From Bradyrhizobium sp. ARR65 (lineage in GTDB: Bacteria > Pseudomonadota > Alphaproteobacteria > Rhizobiales > Xanthobacteraceae): a DNA stretch of 64,000 nucleotides. The DNA is taken from contig NZ_AWZU01000005.1 in NCBI RefSeq assembly GCF_000472385.1, positions 252 through 64,251 of the forward strand, given 5' to 3'. Below the pieces are notes generated by a model, which had not been told where the DNA came from, ran no database searches, and saw nothing but the letters and a program-made list of their open reading frames with translations. Positions 27,974 through 36,279 of the stretch are shown here, piece after piece (position 1 is the first letter of the stretch; each line of letters starts with the position of its first letter). The position numbers and the translations under genes are program-made.

Positions 27974-28828
27974 TTAGTGCGCCGGCACATGCTCCAGAAA
28001 ATGCAGCACGTCGTCGGTGAACTGCTGGGGATCCTGCAGGAAAGAGAAATGGCTGACCTCGGGCTGGATCAGTAGCCCGGCGCCGCCGATATGAGCCGCC
28101 ATGAACTCGGTGTTTTCGCGCTTGATCGCCTCGTCATGATCGGCGTCCACGATCCAGGTTGGAACATGGATATTGGCGAGATCCGCCTCCGTCCAATGCG
28201 GCTGGCTCTCCCACATCTTGGTGATCTGATCGACAAAGGCTTTGTACTCGGTCGGGGTCGAGGAGAGCCGCTTGTATTCTTCTCCGGCTCTCGCGATGAA
28301 CGCATTGAAAACGTCGCTCTTGGCAATGTCGGCGACTCCTGACGGATCCGAGTTCGCGGCAAAGGCGAACAGCTTTGAGACGCGTTCGGGGTGATGCATG
28401 GCGATGTCGAGGCCAATGATGGCGCCGTCGCTCCAGCCCACGATGGCCGCCTTCTTGATCCCGAGGTGATCCATCAGCGCGAGCACATCTGAGGCCATCA
28501 AGTCGTAGCCGTAGGGTTGGGCGTCGCGGCTGCTGCGGCCGTGACCGCGGCTGTCCATCACGATCACCTGATAGTGCTGCTGCAGCGCGCGAACCTGATG
28601 GCCCCAGTAATCGGCATTGGCAAGACCGCCGTGCAGCAGCAGCACGGGCTCGCCGCGGCCAAACACGGCGTACCAGATTTTGATGCCATTGACCGGCGCG
28701 AAGCCGCTCTTCACCGCCTTGGGCAGTGTCGGCGTGGGCGGCAGGTTCAGCCATTGTGGCGCCGAATAAGCCGGTGTGCCGAAGGTCAGCAGAACAAGTG
28801 CGAGGAGACAAAATCGAAGCCGAGGCAT
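27974..28828 (-). CDS. Exported alpha/beta hydrolase
   Basis: A 284-residue hydrolase with a signal peptide (CLLALVLLTFGTPAYSA) and the canonical fold: oxyanion-side LLHGGLANADYW, MDSRGHGRSS, nucleophile elbow GWSDG (Ser133), acid in the VDADHDEAI loop and the catalytic His in VSHFSFLQDP. The substrate is unknown; esters or peroxide-type substrates are typical for this branch. ATG 28828 has GGAGGGCGAA ahead. It converges on the small coiled-coil gene across repeat copy 2. Confidence 0.9.
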   Translation of the reverse strand: MPRLRFCLLALVLLTFGTPAYSAPQWLNLPPTPTLPKAVKSGFAPVNGIKIWYAVFGRGEPVLLLHGGLANADYWGHQVRALQQHYQVIVMDSRGHGRSSRDAQPYGYDLMASDVLALMDHLGIKKAAIVGWSDGAIIGLDIAMHHPERVSKLFAFAANSDPSGVADIAKSDVFNAFIARAGEEYKRLSSTPTEYKAFVDQITKMWESQPHWTEADLANIHVPTWIVDADHDEAIKRENTEFMAAHIGGAGLLIQPEVSHFSFLQDPQQFTDDVLHFLEHVPAH

Positions 28829-29017
28829 TTCGCCCTCCTTATCCGAACTCTCATCCTACAGGAATCTTCGCACGACCTGCAGCGCGTCTCGGTACGGATG
28901 CCGTGATCTGCGGCCGGTATTCCATGATCGGATGCTGCCATGCGGTTTGCGGGAGATGCTGGCTTGTTCGATTGCTGTCATAGTTCCTGCTGAAGAATAA
29001 AAAACCACGGAGGAAAC

Positions 29018-30313
29018 ATGACCGAGGTCGTCGCCGGCGTTACGGCCGCGCCTGTCGCCAAGGCGGGAGGCGTCTCACCCGCAAAAGTGTTCTGGGCCAC
29101 CTGGCTCGGGTGGATGCTCGACGGCTTCGACGCTGCCATCTACGGTTACATCCTCGTGGCTGCGCTGAGCGAGCTCTTGCCGGCGAGCGGCATCGAGGCG
29201 AGCCGCGCCAATATCGGCATCTATGGCGGCCTCCTGTTTTCCATCTTCATGCTGGGCTGGGCCTGTTCGATGGTCTGGGGCTGGGCAGCGGACCGTTACG
29301 GCCGCGTCCGGATGATGTGCTGGACCGTGCTGGTCTATTCGGTGTTCACCGCGCTGTGCGGTCTGTCGACCGGCATCGTCACGTTCGCCGTCTTCCGCTT
29401 CCTGGCCGGTTTCGGTATCGGCGGCGAGTGGGCCGCGGGCACGCCACTGCTGCATGAATCCGTGCCAGAGACCACGCGCGTGCGATTGGCCGGCTGGCTG
29501 CACACGGCAACGCCGACCGGATTGTTCCTGGCGGCTTTCGTCACGCTTGTCGGCGGCAATTTGCTTGGCTGGCGCGGCATGTTCTTTCTCGGCATCCTGC
29601 CGGCGCTTTTGACGGTCTACCTGCGTATCAACATTCCGGAGCCGGCGCGCACACGCCCGACTGAGGCGACGAGGTCGTCCTTTGCAGAGCTGTTCGCGCG
29701 CGGGCAGGCGCAAACGACGTGGGCGGCGGCACTGCTGATGGCCTGCATCATCTTCGGCCTGTGGTCATCGAATTTTTGGGCGCCGACGGTGATCATCACC
29801 AAGCTCACGGCGGCAGGCAGCACGCCGGCGCATGCGCAGCAGATGGGCGCAATCGCGGGTCTCATCACCAATGTCGGCACGTTGGCTGGGTGCCTGCTGA
29901 TGCCGTGGGTGACAGGAGCGCTCGGCAGCCGGCGCTGGACGGCGGTGCTGTTCTTCCTGGGCTCACTCGTCTCCGTCGTGGCGAGTTACGAGGTCGCGAT
30001 AGCGCATTTGGATAGTCTGACGCTGTTCCTGATCCTGCTGCCGATCCTTGGTTTCTTCACCAATGGCGTGTTCGGCCTGTTCACGATCTGGCTGCCGGAA
30101 ATGTTTCCCTCGGCCTTGCGCGGCGCAGGCTCCGGCTTTGCGTTCAGCCTGGGGCGAGTGCTGGGGGCGGCTGGTCCGACCTTGATCGGCGCGCTCGCCG
30201 CAGCGACGGGAAGCTATCCGCTCGCGATCTCCCTGCTGTCGCTGATCTATGTCGTCGGCCTGCCGTTCATTGCGTTGGCGCCTGAGACGGCCAACCGGCC
30301 GCTGGCCAAGTAG
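29018..30313 (+). CDS. MFS transporter, aromatic acid:H+ symporter-like
   Basis: A 431-residue, 12-helix major facilitator. Seen: WLGWMLDGFDAAIYGYIL in helix 1 (the DGFD motif typical of AAHS and sialate/metabolite symporters), WGWAADRYGRVRMM (the loop 2-3 signature), FRFLAGFGIGGEWAAG in helix 4, and a central RPTEATR loop. An aromatic or carboxylic acid substrate is a family-based inference. ATG 29018 has GGAGGAAAC ahead. It converges on the MocR gene across a palindromic repeat. Confidence 0.9.
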   Translation: MTEVVAGVTAAPVAKAGGVSPAKVFWATWLGWMLDGFDAAIYGYILVAALSELLPASGIEASRANIGIYGGLLFSIFMLGWACSMVWGWAADRYGRVRMMCWTVLVYSVFTALCGLSTGIVTFAVFRFLAGFGIGGEWAAGTPLLHESVPETTRVRLAGWLHTATPTGLFLAAFVTLVGGNLLGWRGMFFLGILPALLTVYLRINIPEPARTRPTEATRSSFAELFARGQAQTTWAAALLMACIIFGLWSSNFWAPTVIITKLTAAGSTPAHAQQMGAIAGLITNVGTLAGCLLMPWVTGALGSRRWTAVLFFLGSLVSVVASYEVAIAHLDSLTLFLILLPILGFFTNGVFGLFTIWLPEMFPSALRGAGSGFAFSLGRVLGAAGPTLIGALAAATGSYPLAISLLSLIYVVGLPFIALAPETANRPLAK

Positions 30314-30325
30314 CAATGTAGATCA

Positions 30326-30426
30326 GAGCATGATCCGGAAAAGTGTGTAGCGGTTTTCCGAAAAGATCATGCTCAACCAAAGAGCTAAAGCGCGATGACG
30401 ATTCGACTCAATCTCATCGCGCTTTA
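30326..30426. repeat. Double palindromic repeat (GAGCATGATC type)
   Basis: Two nested-arm palindromes lie side by side: GAGCATGATC (30326-30335) with GATCATGCTC (30365-30374), and TAAAGCGCGATGA (30386-30398) with TCATCGCGCTTTA (30414-30426). The last arm contains the stop codon of the MocR gene. I recognise the pair as a widespread rhizobial intergenic unit; between converging genes it probably ends transcription on both sides. Confidence 0.85.
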
Positions 30427-31812
30427 GACGAAGGAAATCGCCTCGGCGCTTTCCAGAATCTGCCGTAGCGCCGAAAGCGCATGCTCCAGCATCTCGTCGG
30501 TCGCGGGATGGCCGAGGCAGATTCGGACGCCGAGTGTGCCGCGATCAACCTGCTGCAGCGCTCCGGGCGGCGCGACGGTGATACCGGCCTGGGCCGCTTG
30601 CGTAACGAGCGCGATCAGCGTGCGACCGGCCGGGATCGGCAGCCAGCGATGAAAGCCGGGACTGCCCGCCATCGGCGCGAGCCAGTTGCCGAGCACGCGG
30701 TCGGCGATCGCGTTGCGACGCGCGGCGGCGGCCCGCTTGGCATGCACTTGCCGCGACAGGTCGCCGCTGTGGATCAGCCGGGTCACGAGCTCAGCCATAA
30801 TGGGGGAGGCCATCCAGCCCGTCGCGCGCACCGCGTTGATGGCGCGGTCGCGAAACGGCTCCGGCGCAATCATGGCGCCGATCCGCAAGCCCGGCGCGAG
30901 ACATTTGGCGAAGCTCGTGACGTAGAAGCTCCGCTCCGGAATGAGCGCGGAAAGCGGGGTGGGCGGCGTCACAAACAGGAACGCGTAGACATCGTCCTCC
31001 AGCACGTAGGCGTCGCGTTTGCGGATGATCTCGGCGATCTCGCCTCGCCGCGCCATGCCCATCACGGTCCCGGTCGGGGTTTGCAGCGTCGGGCTCGCGA
31101 ACAGCACGCGGGCGCCGGTCTCGGCAAAGGCGCGATCGAGCGCGTCCGGCAGGACGCCGTCGGCGTCGCCGTCGACCCCATGCAGTCGGTAGCCGTTTTG
31201 CGCCGAAAGCGCGATCATGCCGGAATAGGTGAACCGCTCCGTGAGTACCACCTCGTTCGGCGCGGCGACCATGTTGAGGGCGATCGAAATCGCGTGCTGC
31301 CCGCCATGGGTGATGAAGAGGTTGGAGACATCCGCCTTCATGCCCAAAGCGGCAAGCCAGCCGTTCATGACCTCGCGATGCATCGGCAAGCCCTGATGCG
31401 GCAGATAGCTGAGCAAGGGTTTCAGCGCGCCATCGGACAGGATCTCCGACAGCACGGCCTCGATCAATTCGTCCTCTCCGGTCGAAGGCGGCACGTTGAG
31501 CGCGAGATTGATCATGGCCTGCGCGCCGTTCCCGGCGCTGGCGGGCGGACGCCGCCGCTGAACAAAGGTGCCGCGGCCGACCTCGCCAGAGATCAGCCCG
31601 CGCGCTTCGGCTTCGGCATAGGCGCGTGAAACGGTCCCGACACTTAACCCCAGCAGGTTCGCCATGTCCCGTTGCGGCAGCAAACGCGTGCCGGGCTTGA
31701 GCACGCCCTTGTCAACGTCGCTCTCCAGCGCGCGCGCGAAGGCGAGATAAAACGGTCCCTCGGCATCCGAGAGTTTGGGCACCCAATCTTCGGACCCTTC
31801 AGTCTGCGACAC
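30424..31812 (-). CDS. MocR-type regulator (GntR HTH fused to aminotransferase-like domain)
   Basis: A 462-residue PLP-dependent transcription factor. The N-terminal GntR winged helix (residues about 15-85) has LLPQRDMANLLGLSVGTVSR and GLISGEVGRGTFVQ. The class I aminotransferase fold follows, with ITHGGQHAISIALN, VLFASPTLQTPTGTVM and the Schiff-base lysine K303 in SFAKCLAPGLRIG. Start is GTG 31812, downstream of GGAGGAAGGACA. It diverges from the nine-gene operon starting at 32060 and is the only regulator adjacent to it. The effector is unknown; an amine or amino acid is usual. Confidence 0.92.
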   Translation of the reverse strand: MSQTEGSEDWVPKLSDAEGPFYLAFARALESDVDKGVLKPGTRLLPQRDMANLLGLSVGTVSRAYAEAEARGLISGEVGRGTFVQRRRPPASAGNGAQAMINLALNVPPSTGEDELIEAVLSEILSDGALKPLLSYLPHQGLPMHREVMNGWLAALGMKADVSNLFITHGGQHAISIALNMVAAPNEVVLTERFTYSGMIALSAQNGYRLHGVDGDADGVLPDALDRAFAETGARVLFASPTLQTPTGTVMGMARRGEIAEIIRKRDAYVLEDDVYAFLFVTPPTPLSALIPERSFYVTSFAKCLAPGLRIGAMIAPEPFRDRAINAVRATGWMASPIMAELVTRLIHSGDLSRQVHAKRAAAARRNAIADRVLGNWLAPMAGSPGFHRWLPIPAGRTLIALVTQAAQAGITVAPPGALQQVDRGTLGVRICLGHPATDEMLEHALSALRQILESAEAISFV

Positions 31813-31845
31813 GGCGATTGTCCTTCCTCCGTGTCTCGGATAGTA

Positions 31846-31859
31846 CAATTATAGAATTG
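31846..31859. promoter_or_regulatory. MocR promoter and short palindrome
   Basis: CAATT-ATAG-AATTG is a perfect inverted repeat overlapping a TATAAT -10 box for the MocR gene read on the minus strand. It is followed by repeated CCAAT elements (31857-31871). It may be the autoregulatory site. Confidence 0.45.
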
Positions 31860-31969
31860 GCGCAATATTGGATGTCAGCATCCACCAAAATCTCCAGGAG
31901 AGCCGACGACTTTCCTCTAAGTAGTGACAAACTCAGGACCTTTCTGTGTCGGATCGGCGCCTTGTTACG

Positions 31970-31999
31970 GTTCATTCTGTCATTTCTGACAAATTGAAC
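31970..31999. promoter_or_regulatory. Composite 30-base dyad upstream of operon A
   Basis: GTTCA-TTC-TGTCA-TTTC-TGACA-AAT-TGAAC is a two-tier symmetric dyad: outer arms GTTCA/TGAAC and inner arms TGTCA/TGACA, all exact. It lies 10 bases before a TTGACA -35-like box (32010-32015) and 60 bases before the first gene. It is a good candidate for the operator of the catabolic operon, either activator- or repressor-bound. Confidence 0.6.
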
Positions 32000-32059
32000 T
32001 AGAATAAGTTTGACATCCCGACGGTATTGGCATTTAGCTGTCCGAAGGGAGGTGAGACT

Positions 32060-32383
32060 GTGATCTACGAAATCAGAGTGTATGAAGCCGCCGAGGGCAA
32101 AGCCGAGGCGATGAAGGCGCGGTTCAAGAACGAAGTCGTCAAACGATTTCCGAACCACGGCATCGAGTTGTTGGGTGTGTTCGAATCGGAATCCGACAAC
32201 ACGCGCCTGACCTATCTCACCCGCTTCAAATCGGAGGACGACCGCAGCAAGGCCTGGGCGGCCTTCGGCGCCGATCCGGAATGGCGCGCGGTCAAGGCCG
32301 CGACCGAGGTCGACGGGCCGCTTCTGAAGAATCAATCCGTCACGGTGCTGTCGCCGGCCGTCACCGGCCTGCTGCTCGCGTGA
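32060..32383 (+). CDS. NIPSNAP family protein
   Basis: A 107-residue dimeric alpha/beta-barrel protein of the NIPSNAP type: IYEIRVYEAAEGKAEAMKAR, then HGIELLGVFESESDNTRLTY, TRFKSEDDRSKAWAAFGADP and EWRAVKAATEVDGPLL. The family often accompanies catabolic enzymes; activity unknown. Start is GTG 32060, directly after GGAGGTGAGACT. It is the first gene of operon A, 22 bases before the FAD subunit. Confidence 0.85.
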   Translation: MIYEIRVYEAAEGKAEAMKARFKNEVVKRFPNHGIELLGVFESESDNTRLTYLTRFKSEDDRSKAWAAFGADPEWRAVKAATEVDGPLLKNQSVTVLSPAVTGLLLA

Positions 32384-32405
32384 GCCGGGCCTTCGAGGAG
32401 CACGC

Positions 32406-33287
32406 ATGAAACCCGCGCCCTTCGCCTATGTCAGGCCGGACTCGGTTGCCGAGGCCTGCGAGATCCTGGCGGCGGACGAGGACGCGCGGATCATCGCCGG
32501 CGGTCAGACGCTCATTCCAATGTTGGCGATGCGCTTGGCGCGCCCGACCAAGCTCGTCGACATTGTCCGCTTGAAGGAGTTGCGCGGCATTCGTTCCGAG
32601 GCCGGCGCGATCGTGGTTGGCGCGGTGACGCGGCAGGTCGAAGTCGAGCGCAGCGAGTTGGCGCGAGGTGCGTTGCCCTTGCTGATGAAAGCGCTTCCTT
32701 ATGTAGGCCATCCGCCGACGCGCAATCGCGGCACCGTTGGCGGCTCGATCGCCAATGCCGATCCGTCCGCCGAAATTCCGCTTGTGGCGGTGACGCTGGG
32801 AGCAGAAATCGAGATCGAGAACAGCGGCGGCCGCACCTCGATGCCGGCCGACGAGTTCTTCATCGGCGCGATGGTCACATCGGTGATGCCGGGCGATTGC
32901 GTCGCGGCGGTGCGCTTTCCGGTGTGGTCGCAGCCGCGGCTCGGCACGGGCTTCCATGAGGTTTCCGCGCGGCAATCCGACTTCGCCTTTGTCGCCGCCG
33001 CGGCGCAGGTCGCGCTCGATGAAGACGGGCGCTGCATCGATGCGGTGGTCGGGCTTGGCGGCGTCGGCGATCGCGCGCAGCGCATCGACGTTTCAGCCCT
33101 GGTTGGCCAAGACGTCGCGCGCTTTCCGGTTTCCGAGCTTATTCGCTCCGCGACAGAACACCTCGAAGCGAATTCCGATCTGCACGTGAGCGCGGATTAC
33201 CGTCGGCGCGCGGCCGCCGCGCTCGGCGCCCGCGCGCTCGAGGATGCCATCGCCGAGGCGCGCGCGGCGGGTGGAGTAGTGCAATGA
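32406..33287 (+). CDS. Xanthine-oxidase-family hydroxylase, FAD-binding medium subunit
   Basis: A 293-residue CoxM/CutM-type subunit that passes electrons from the 2Fe-2S subunit to an acceptor. The FAD motifs are IIAGGQTLIPMLAMRL (about 29-44) and HPPTRNRGTVGGSIANADPS (about 103-122); the C-terminal CO_deh_flav_C domain ends near 285. Its stop overlaps the ATG of the iron-sulfur subunit (ATGA). The name cox would be misleading since the large subunit does not look like a CO dehydrogenase. Confidence 0.93.
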   Translation: MKPAPFAYVRPDSVAEACEILAADEDARIIAGGQTLIPMLAMRLARPTKLVDIVRLKELRGIRSEAGAIVVGAVTRQVEVERSELARGALPLLMKALPYVGHPPTRNRGTVGGSIANADPSAEIPLVAVTLGAEIEIENSGGRTSMPADEFFIGAMVTSVMPGDCVAAVRFPVWSQPRLGTGFHEVSARQSDFAFVAAAAQVALDEDGRCIDAVVGLGGVGDRAQRIDVSALVGQDVARFPVSELIRSATEHLEANSDLHVSADYRRRAAAALGARALEDAIAEARAAGGVVQ

Positions 33288-33877
33288 AGGTGACACTGAA
33301 GGTCAATGGACGCTTGCGTACCGCCGACGTCGAGCCGCGCAAAACGCTGCTCGATACGCTGCGCGAGGATTTCTTGCTGACCGGCAGCCATGCCGGATGC
33401 GAGCACGGCGTTTGCGGCGCCTGCACGGTGCTGATCGACGGCGAGCCGTCGCGTGCCTGCCTGATGTTTGCGGTGCAGGCCGACGGCTATGAGATCACCA
33501 CGATCGAGGGGCTCGCGCCTGCGCCCGGCGAATTGAGCGTCGTCCAGGATGCGTTCTGCGAAACCCACGGTCTGCAGTGCGGCTATTGCACGCCCGGCAT
33601 GATCCTGTCGGCGCACGCGCTGCTCGAGCACAACGATGCGCCGACCCGCGAGGACATCGTTGAGGCGATCTCCGGCAACATCTGCCGCTGTACCGGCTAT
33701 GGCCAGATCGTGGAGGCGGTCGAATTTGCGGCCGAGCGTCTGCGCAAGACGAACGCGCCGCGCAACGTGACCGGCGGGAGTGACGACGAGCCCTCGATCG
33801 ATCCCGCCGCCGAGGCCGGCGCGCGGGAGGGGGGTGTTCTCGAAGCCGCCGCTACGCGGCAGGGAGGCCGCCAGTGA
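33284..33877 (+). CDS. Xanthine-oxidase-family hydroxylase, 2x[2Fe-2S] small subunit
   Basis: A 197-residue CoxS-type subunit. The plant-type ferredoxin cluster is bound by Cys39, 44, 47 and 59 (HAGCEHGVCGACTVLIDG), and the second by Cys99, 102, 134 and 136 (LQCGYCTPGMILSA, GNICRCTGYG). About 35 residues of low-complexity tail (GGSDDEPSIDPAAEAGAREG) exceed the usual 155-165-residue length. Overlaps at both ends (ATGA and GTGA) couple it to its partners. Confidence 0.95.
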   Translation: MKVTLKVNGRLRTADVEPRKTLLDTLREDFLLTGSHAGCEHGVCGACTVLIDGEPSRACLMFAVQADGYEITTIEGLAPAPGELSVVQDAFCETHGLQCGYCTPGMILSAHALLEHNDAPTREDIVEAISGNICRCTGYGQIVEAVEFAAERLRKTNAPRNVTGGSDDEPSIDPAAEAGAREGGVLEAAATRQGGRQ

Positions 33878-36279
33878 ACCCCGCTGCGCCCTTGAAATTC
33901 GTTTCCTCCAATCGCCGTGTCCGGGAGGATCGCCGCTTCGTCGCAGGTCAAGGCCGGTATGTCGCCGACATCGCGCTCGAGGGGCTGTTGCATGTCGCGG
34001 TGGTGCCCTCGCCGCACCCGGCCGCGCGCATCGTCTCGATCAATGCGGCCGAGGCAATGAAGATGCCGGGCGTGCATTACGTGCTGACCGGGGAAGAGCT
34101 CGCCAAGGCGACCGAGCCCTTGATGAACGGCCTGGATACGCCGAACGTCCGGCGCTATCCGCTCGCCGTCGGCCAAGCGCGATATGCCGGCGAGTGGGTC
34201 GTCGCGGTCGTCGCGGAAACGCGCGCGCAGGCCGAGGACGCCGCGGAAAAAGTGCGGATCGAATATGAGCAGCTAGCCTATGTGATCGACTCCGAGGACG
34301 CGTTCGACCCCAAAAGTCCGCCGGTTCACGCCGGCCATGGCAGCAATGTGCTGCTCGACAAGACCTTCGTCTGGGGCGAGGTGGAGAAGCATTTCGCTGA
34401 AAGCGAGCGGCATCTTTCGTTCCGTGTGGTCTGGGGCCGCAACTCCACGGTGCCGATCGAGACCTTCGGCGTCGCCGCCAAATGGGATCCGTGGCGGGAA
34501 ATGCTCGACGTCTGGGCCTCGATCCAGATGCCGAAATATCCCGACCAGATCGCGCGCGCCCTCCGCATTCCACTCAACAATGTCCGGGTGCATTTCGATG
34601 TCGACGTCGGCGGCAGCTATGGCGTGAAACGCGGTATCAAGCAGACGGTGCTGGTTTCGCATCTCGCACGGGTGCTGGGCCGTCCGGTTCGCCTGATCGA
34701 GGATCGGCTCGACAATATGCGTGCGGGCGATGCGCATGGGCCGGACCGCATCTTCGACGTCGAGATTGCCTTCAACGATGACGGTATCGTCAATTCGATG
34801 AAGATGCGCGCGCTCGACAATGTCGGTGCTTATGCGGGACGCTCGCCGTTTCAGCTCGGCAAGCCGATCGGCGCTATCGTCGGTCCGTACAAGATCAAGA
34901 GCGTACAGTACCGCGCGATATCGGTCACGTCGAACAAGGCTGCCCAGGAAGCGGTGCGCGGCTTCGGGCAGTCGCCGACGAACTACGCCATCGAAACCGC
35001 AATCGACAAAGTCGCCGTCGCGCTCGGGCTCGACCGCATCGAGGTTCGTCGCCGCAACTTCATCCGCAGCGACGAATTCCCCTATCTCATTCCCAGCGGT
35101 ACGCGTTACGACAGCGGCGACTATCACACGGTGGTCGCCAAGGTGCGCGCGCATGCCGACTACGAGGGCTTGATCCGCGAGCGCGATACTCTGCGCGCGG
35201 CCGGTCAATGCGCCGGCATCGGCATCGCCGCGTGCCTGGAGCCGAGCGGCGGCAACTCGTCCTTCGAGCCGCTTCTGAACGAAAAGAACACGACCACGAC
35301 CTGGATGGATTCCTGTCGTATTGTCGTCGACGGGCTCGGCTTTGTGACCGCGACCATCCATACGACCTCCTCCGGCCAGGGTCATGAGACGCTGGTGGCC
35401 ACCGTGATCGGTGAAGTGCTGGAAATCGATCCCGATCTGATCCGCATCGTGCGGCCGGATTCGCTGAACAGCCTGCCGTCCAACACGCCGGTCGGCAGCC
35501 GCATGGCGATCATGCTCGGCGGCGCCGCCTTCCACGCGGCGCAGAAGCTTAAAGCCAAGATCATCAAGCTCGCCGCGCACCAGTTCGGCTGCGCCGAGCA
35601 GGAGGTGATCTATGCGGGCGGCGCCGTTTCGCACGGCGCCTCCGGCAAGAAACTGGCATGGGCCGAGCACGTCAACATCGCCCATCGCAATTTCCACCTG
35701 CTGCCCGAAGGGATGGAGCCAGGGCTCGAGACCACCCATGTGATGCAGGTGCCGACGGGCACGAAACTGCCGGAGAACGGCCGGGTGCAGATGTATCCCT
35801 GCCATTCCTTCGAATTCCACCTCGTGCTGATCGTCTTCGATCCCGTGATCGGCAAGCCGGAGATCCGCCGCTACGTGATCGGTCATGACTGCGGCACCGT
35901 CATCAATCCGCATATCGTCAAGGGCATGACGCTCGGGGGCATTGCCCACGGCATCGGTGCTTCGCTCCTGGAAGAGTTCGTCTATGACAGCGAAGGCCAG
36001 ATGCTGACCCAGAGCTTCATGGACTATCTGCTGCCATCTTCGCACGAGGTGCCCAAGGTCGAGATCGTGCATCACTGCACGCCGTCTCCGTTCACGGTAT
36101 TCGGGCAAAAGGGATCTGGCGAGAGCGGTTATCTGGGATCGCCCGCGGCCATCTCCAGCGCCATCAACGATGCGGTCGCGCCGTTCGGAATCTCGCTCGC
36201 GAAACTGCCGATCCGGATCGCCGCCATCAGCGATGCCATCGCCGCTGCGCGTGAGGCAAAAGCAAAGGTAAAAGCATGA
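33874..36279 (+). CDS. Xanthine-oxidase-family hydroxylase, molybdopterin large subunit
   Basis: An 801-residue Mo-cofactor subunit. N-terminal a/b hammerhead (RFVAGQGRYVADI, LHVAVVPSPHPAARI), then Mo-binding domains with VDVGGSYGVKRGIKQTVLVS, KAAQEAVRGFGQSPTNYAIE, TTSSGQGHETL and the catalytic Glu750 of GQKGSGES. It lacks the Cys-containing AYxCSFR loop of true form I CO dehydrogenase, so an aromatic or N-heterocyclic hydroxylase is more likely. GTG 33874 overlaps the small-subunit stop; its own stop overlaps the next ATG. No cofactor-insertion gene of the XdhC/CoxF type is in the operon. Confidence 0.93.
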   Translation: MNPAAPLKFVSSNRRVREDRRFVAGQGRYVADIALEGLLHVAVVPSPHPAARIVSINAAEAMKMPGVHYVLTGEELAKATEPLMNGLDTPNVRRYPLAVGQARYAGEWVVAVVAETRAQAEDAAEKVRIEYEQLAYVIDSEDAFDPKSPPVHAGHGSNVLLDKTFVWGEVEKHFAESERHLSFRVVWGRNSTVPIETFGVAAKWDPWREMLDVWASIQMPKYPDQIARALRIPLNNVRVHFDVDVGGSYGVKRGIKQTVLVSHLARVLGRPVRLIEDRLDNMRAGDAHGPDRIFDVEIAFNDDGIVNSMKMRALDNVGAYAGRSPFQLGKPIGAIVGPYKIKSVQYRAISVTSNKAAQEAVRGFGQSPTNYAIETAIDKVAVALGLDRIEVRRRNFIRSDEFPYLIPSGTRYDSGDYHTVVAKVRAHADYEGLIRERDTLRAAGQCAGIGIAACLEPSGGNSSFEPLLNEKNTTTTWMDSCRIVVDGLGFVTATIHTTSSGQGHETLVATVIGEVLEIDPDLIRIVRPDSLNSLPSNTPVGSRMAIMLGGAAFHAAQKLKAKIIKLAAHQFGCAEQEVIYAGGAVSHGASGKKLAWAEHVNIAHRNFHLLPEGMEPGLETTHVMQVPTGTKLPENGRVQMYPCHSFEFHLVLIVFDPVIGKPEIRRYVIGHDCGTVINPHIVKGMTLGGIAHGIGASLLEEFVYDSEGQMLTQSFMDYLLPSSHEVPKVEIVHHCTPSPFTVFGQKGSGESGYLGSPAAISSAINDAVAPFGISLAKLPIRIAAISDAIAAAREAKAKVKA

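Noticed and set aside
30481..31629. 382-codon plus-strand frame over the MocR gene
   Set aside because: Shadow frame with low-complexity Arg/Gly composition; the minus strand has HTH and PLP-lysine motifs.
33874..36279. Aerobic CO dehydrogenase (coxL) identity for the large subunit
   Set aside because: The form I active-site loop with Cys (AYxCSFR) is absent; the local sequence is QEAVRGFGQ, as in other hydroxylases.
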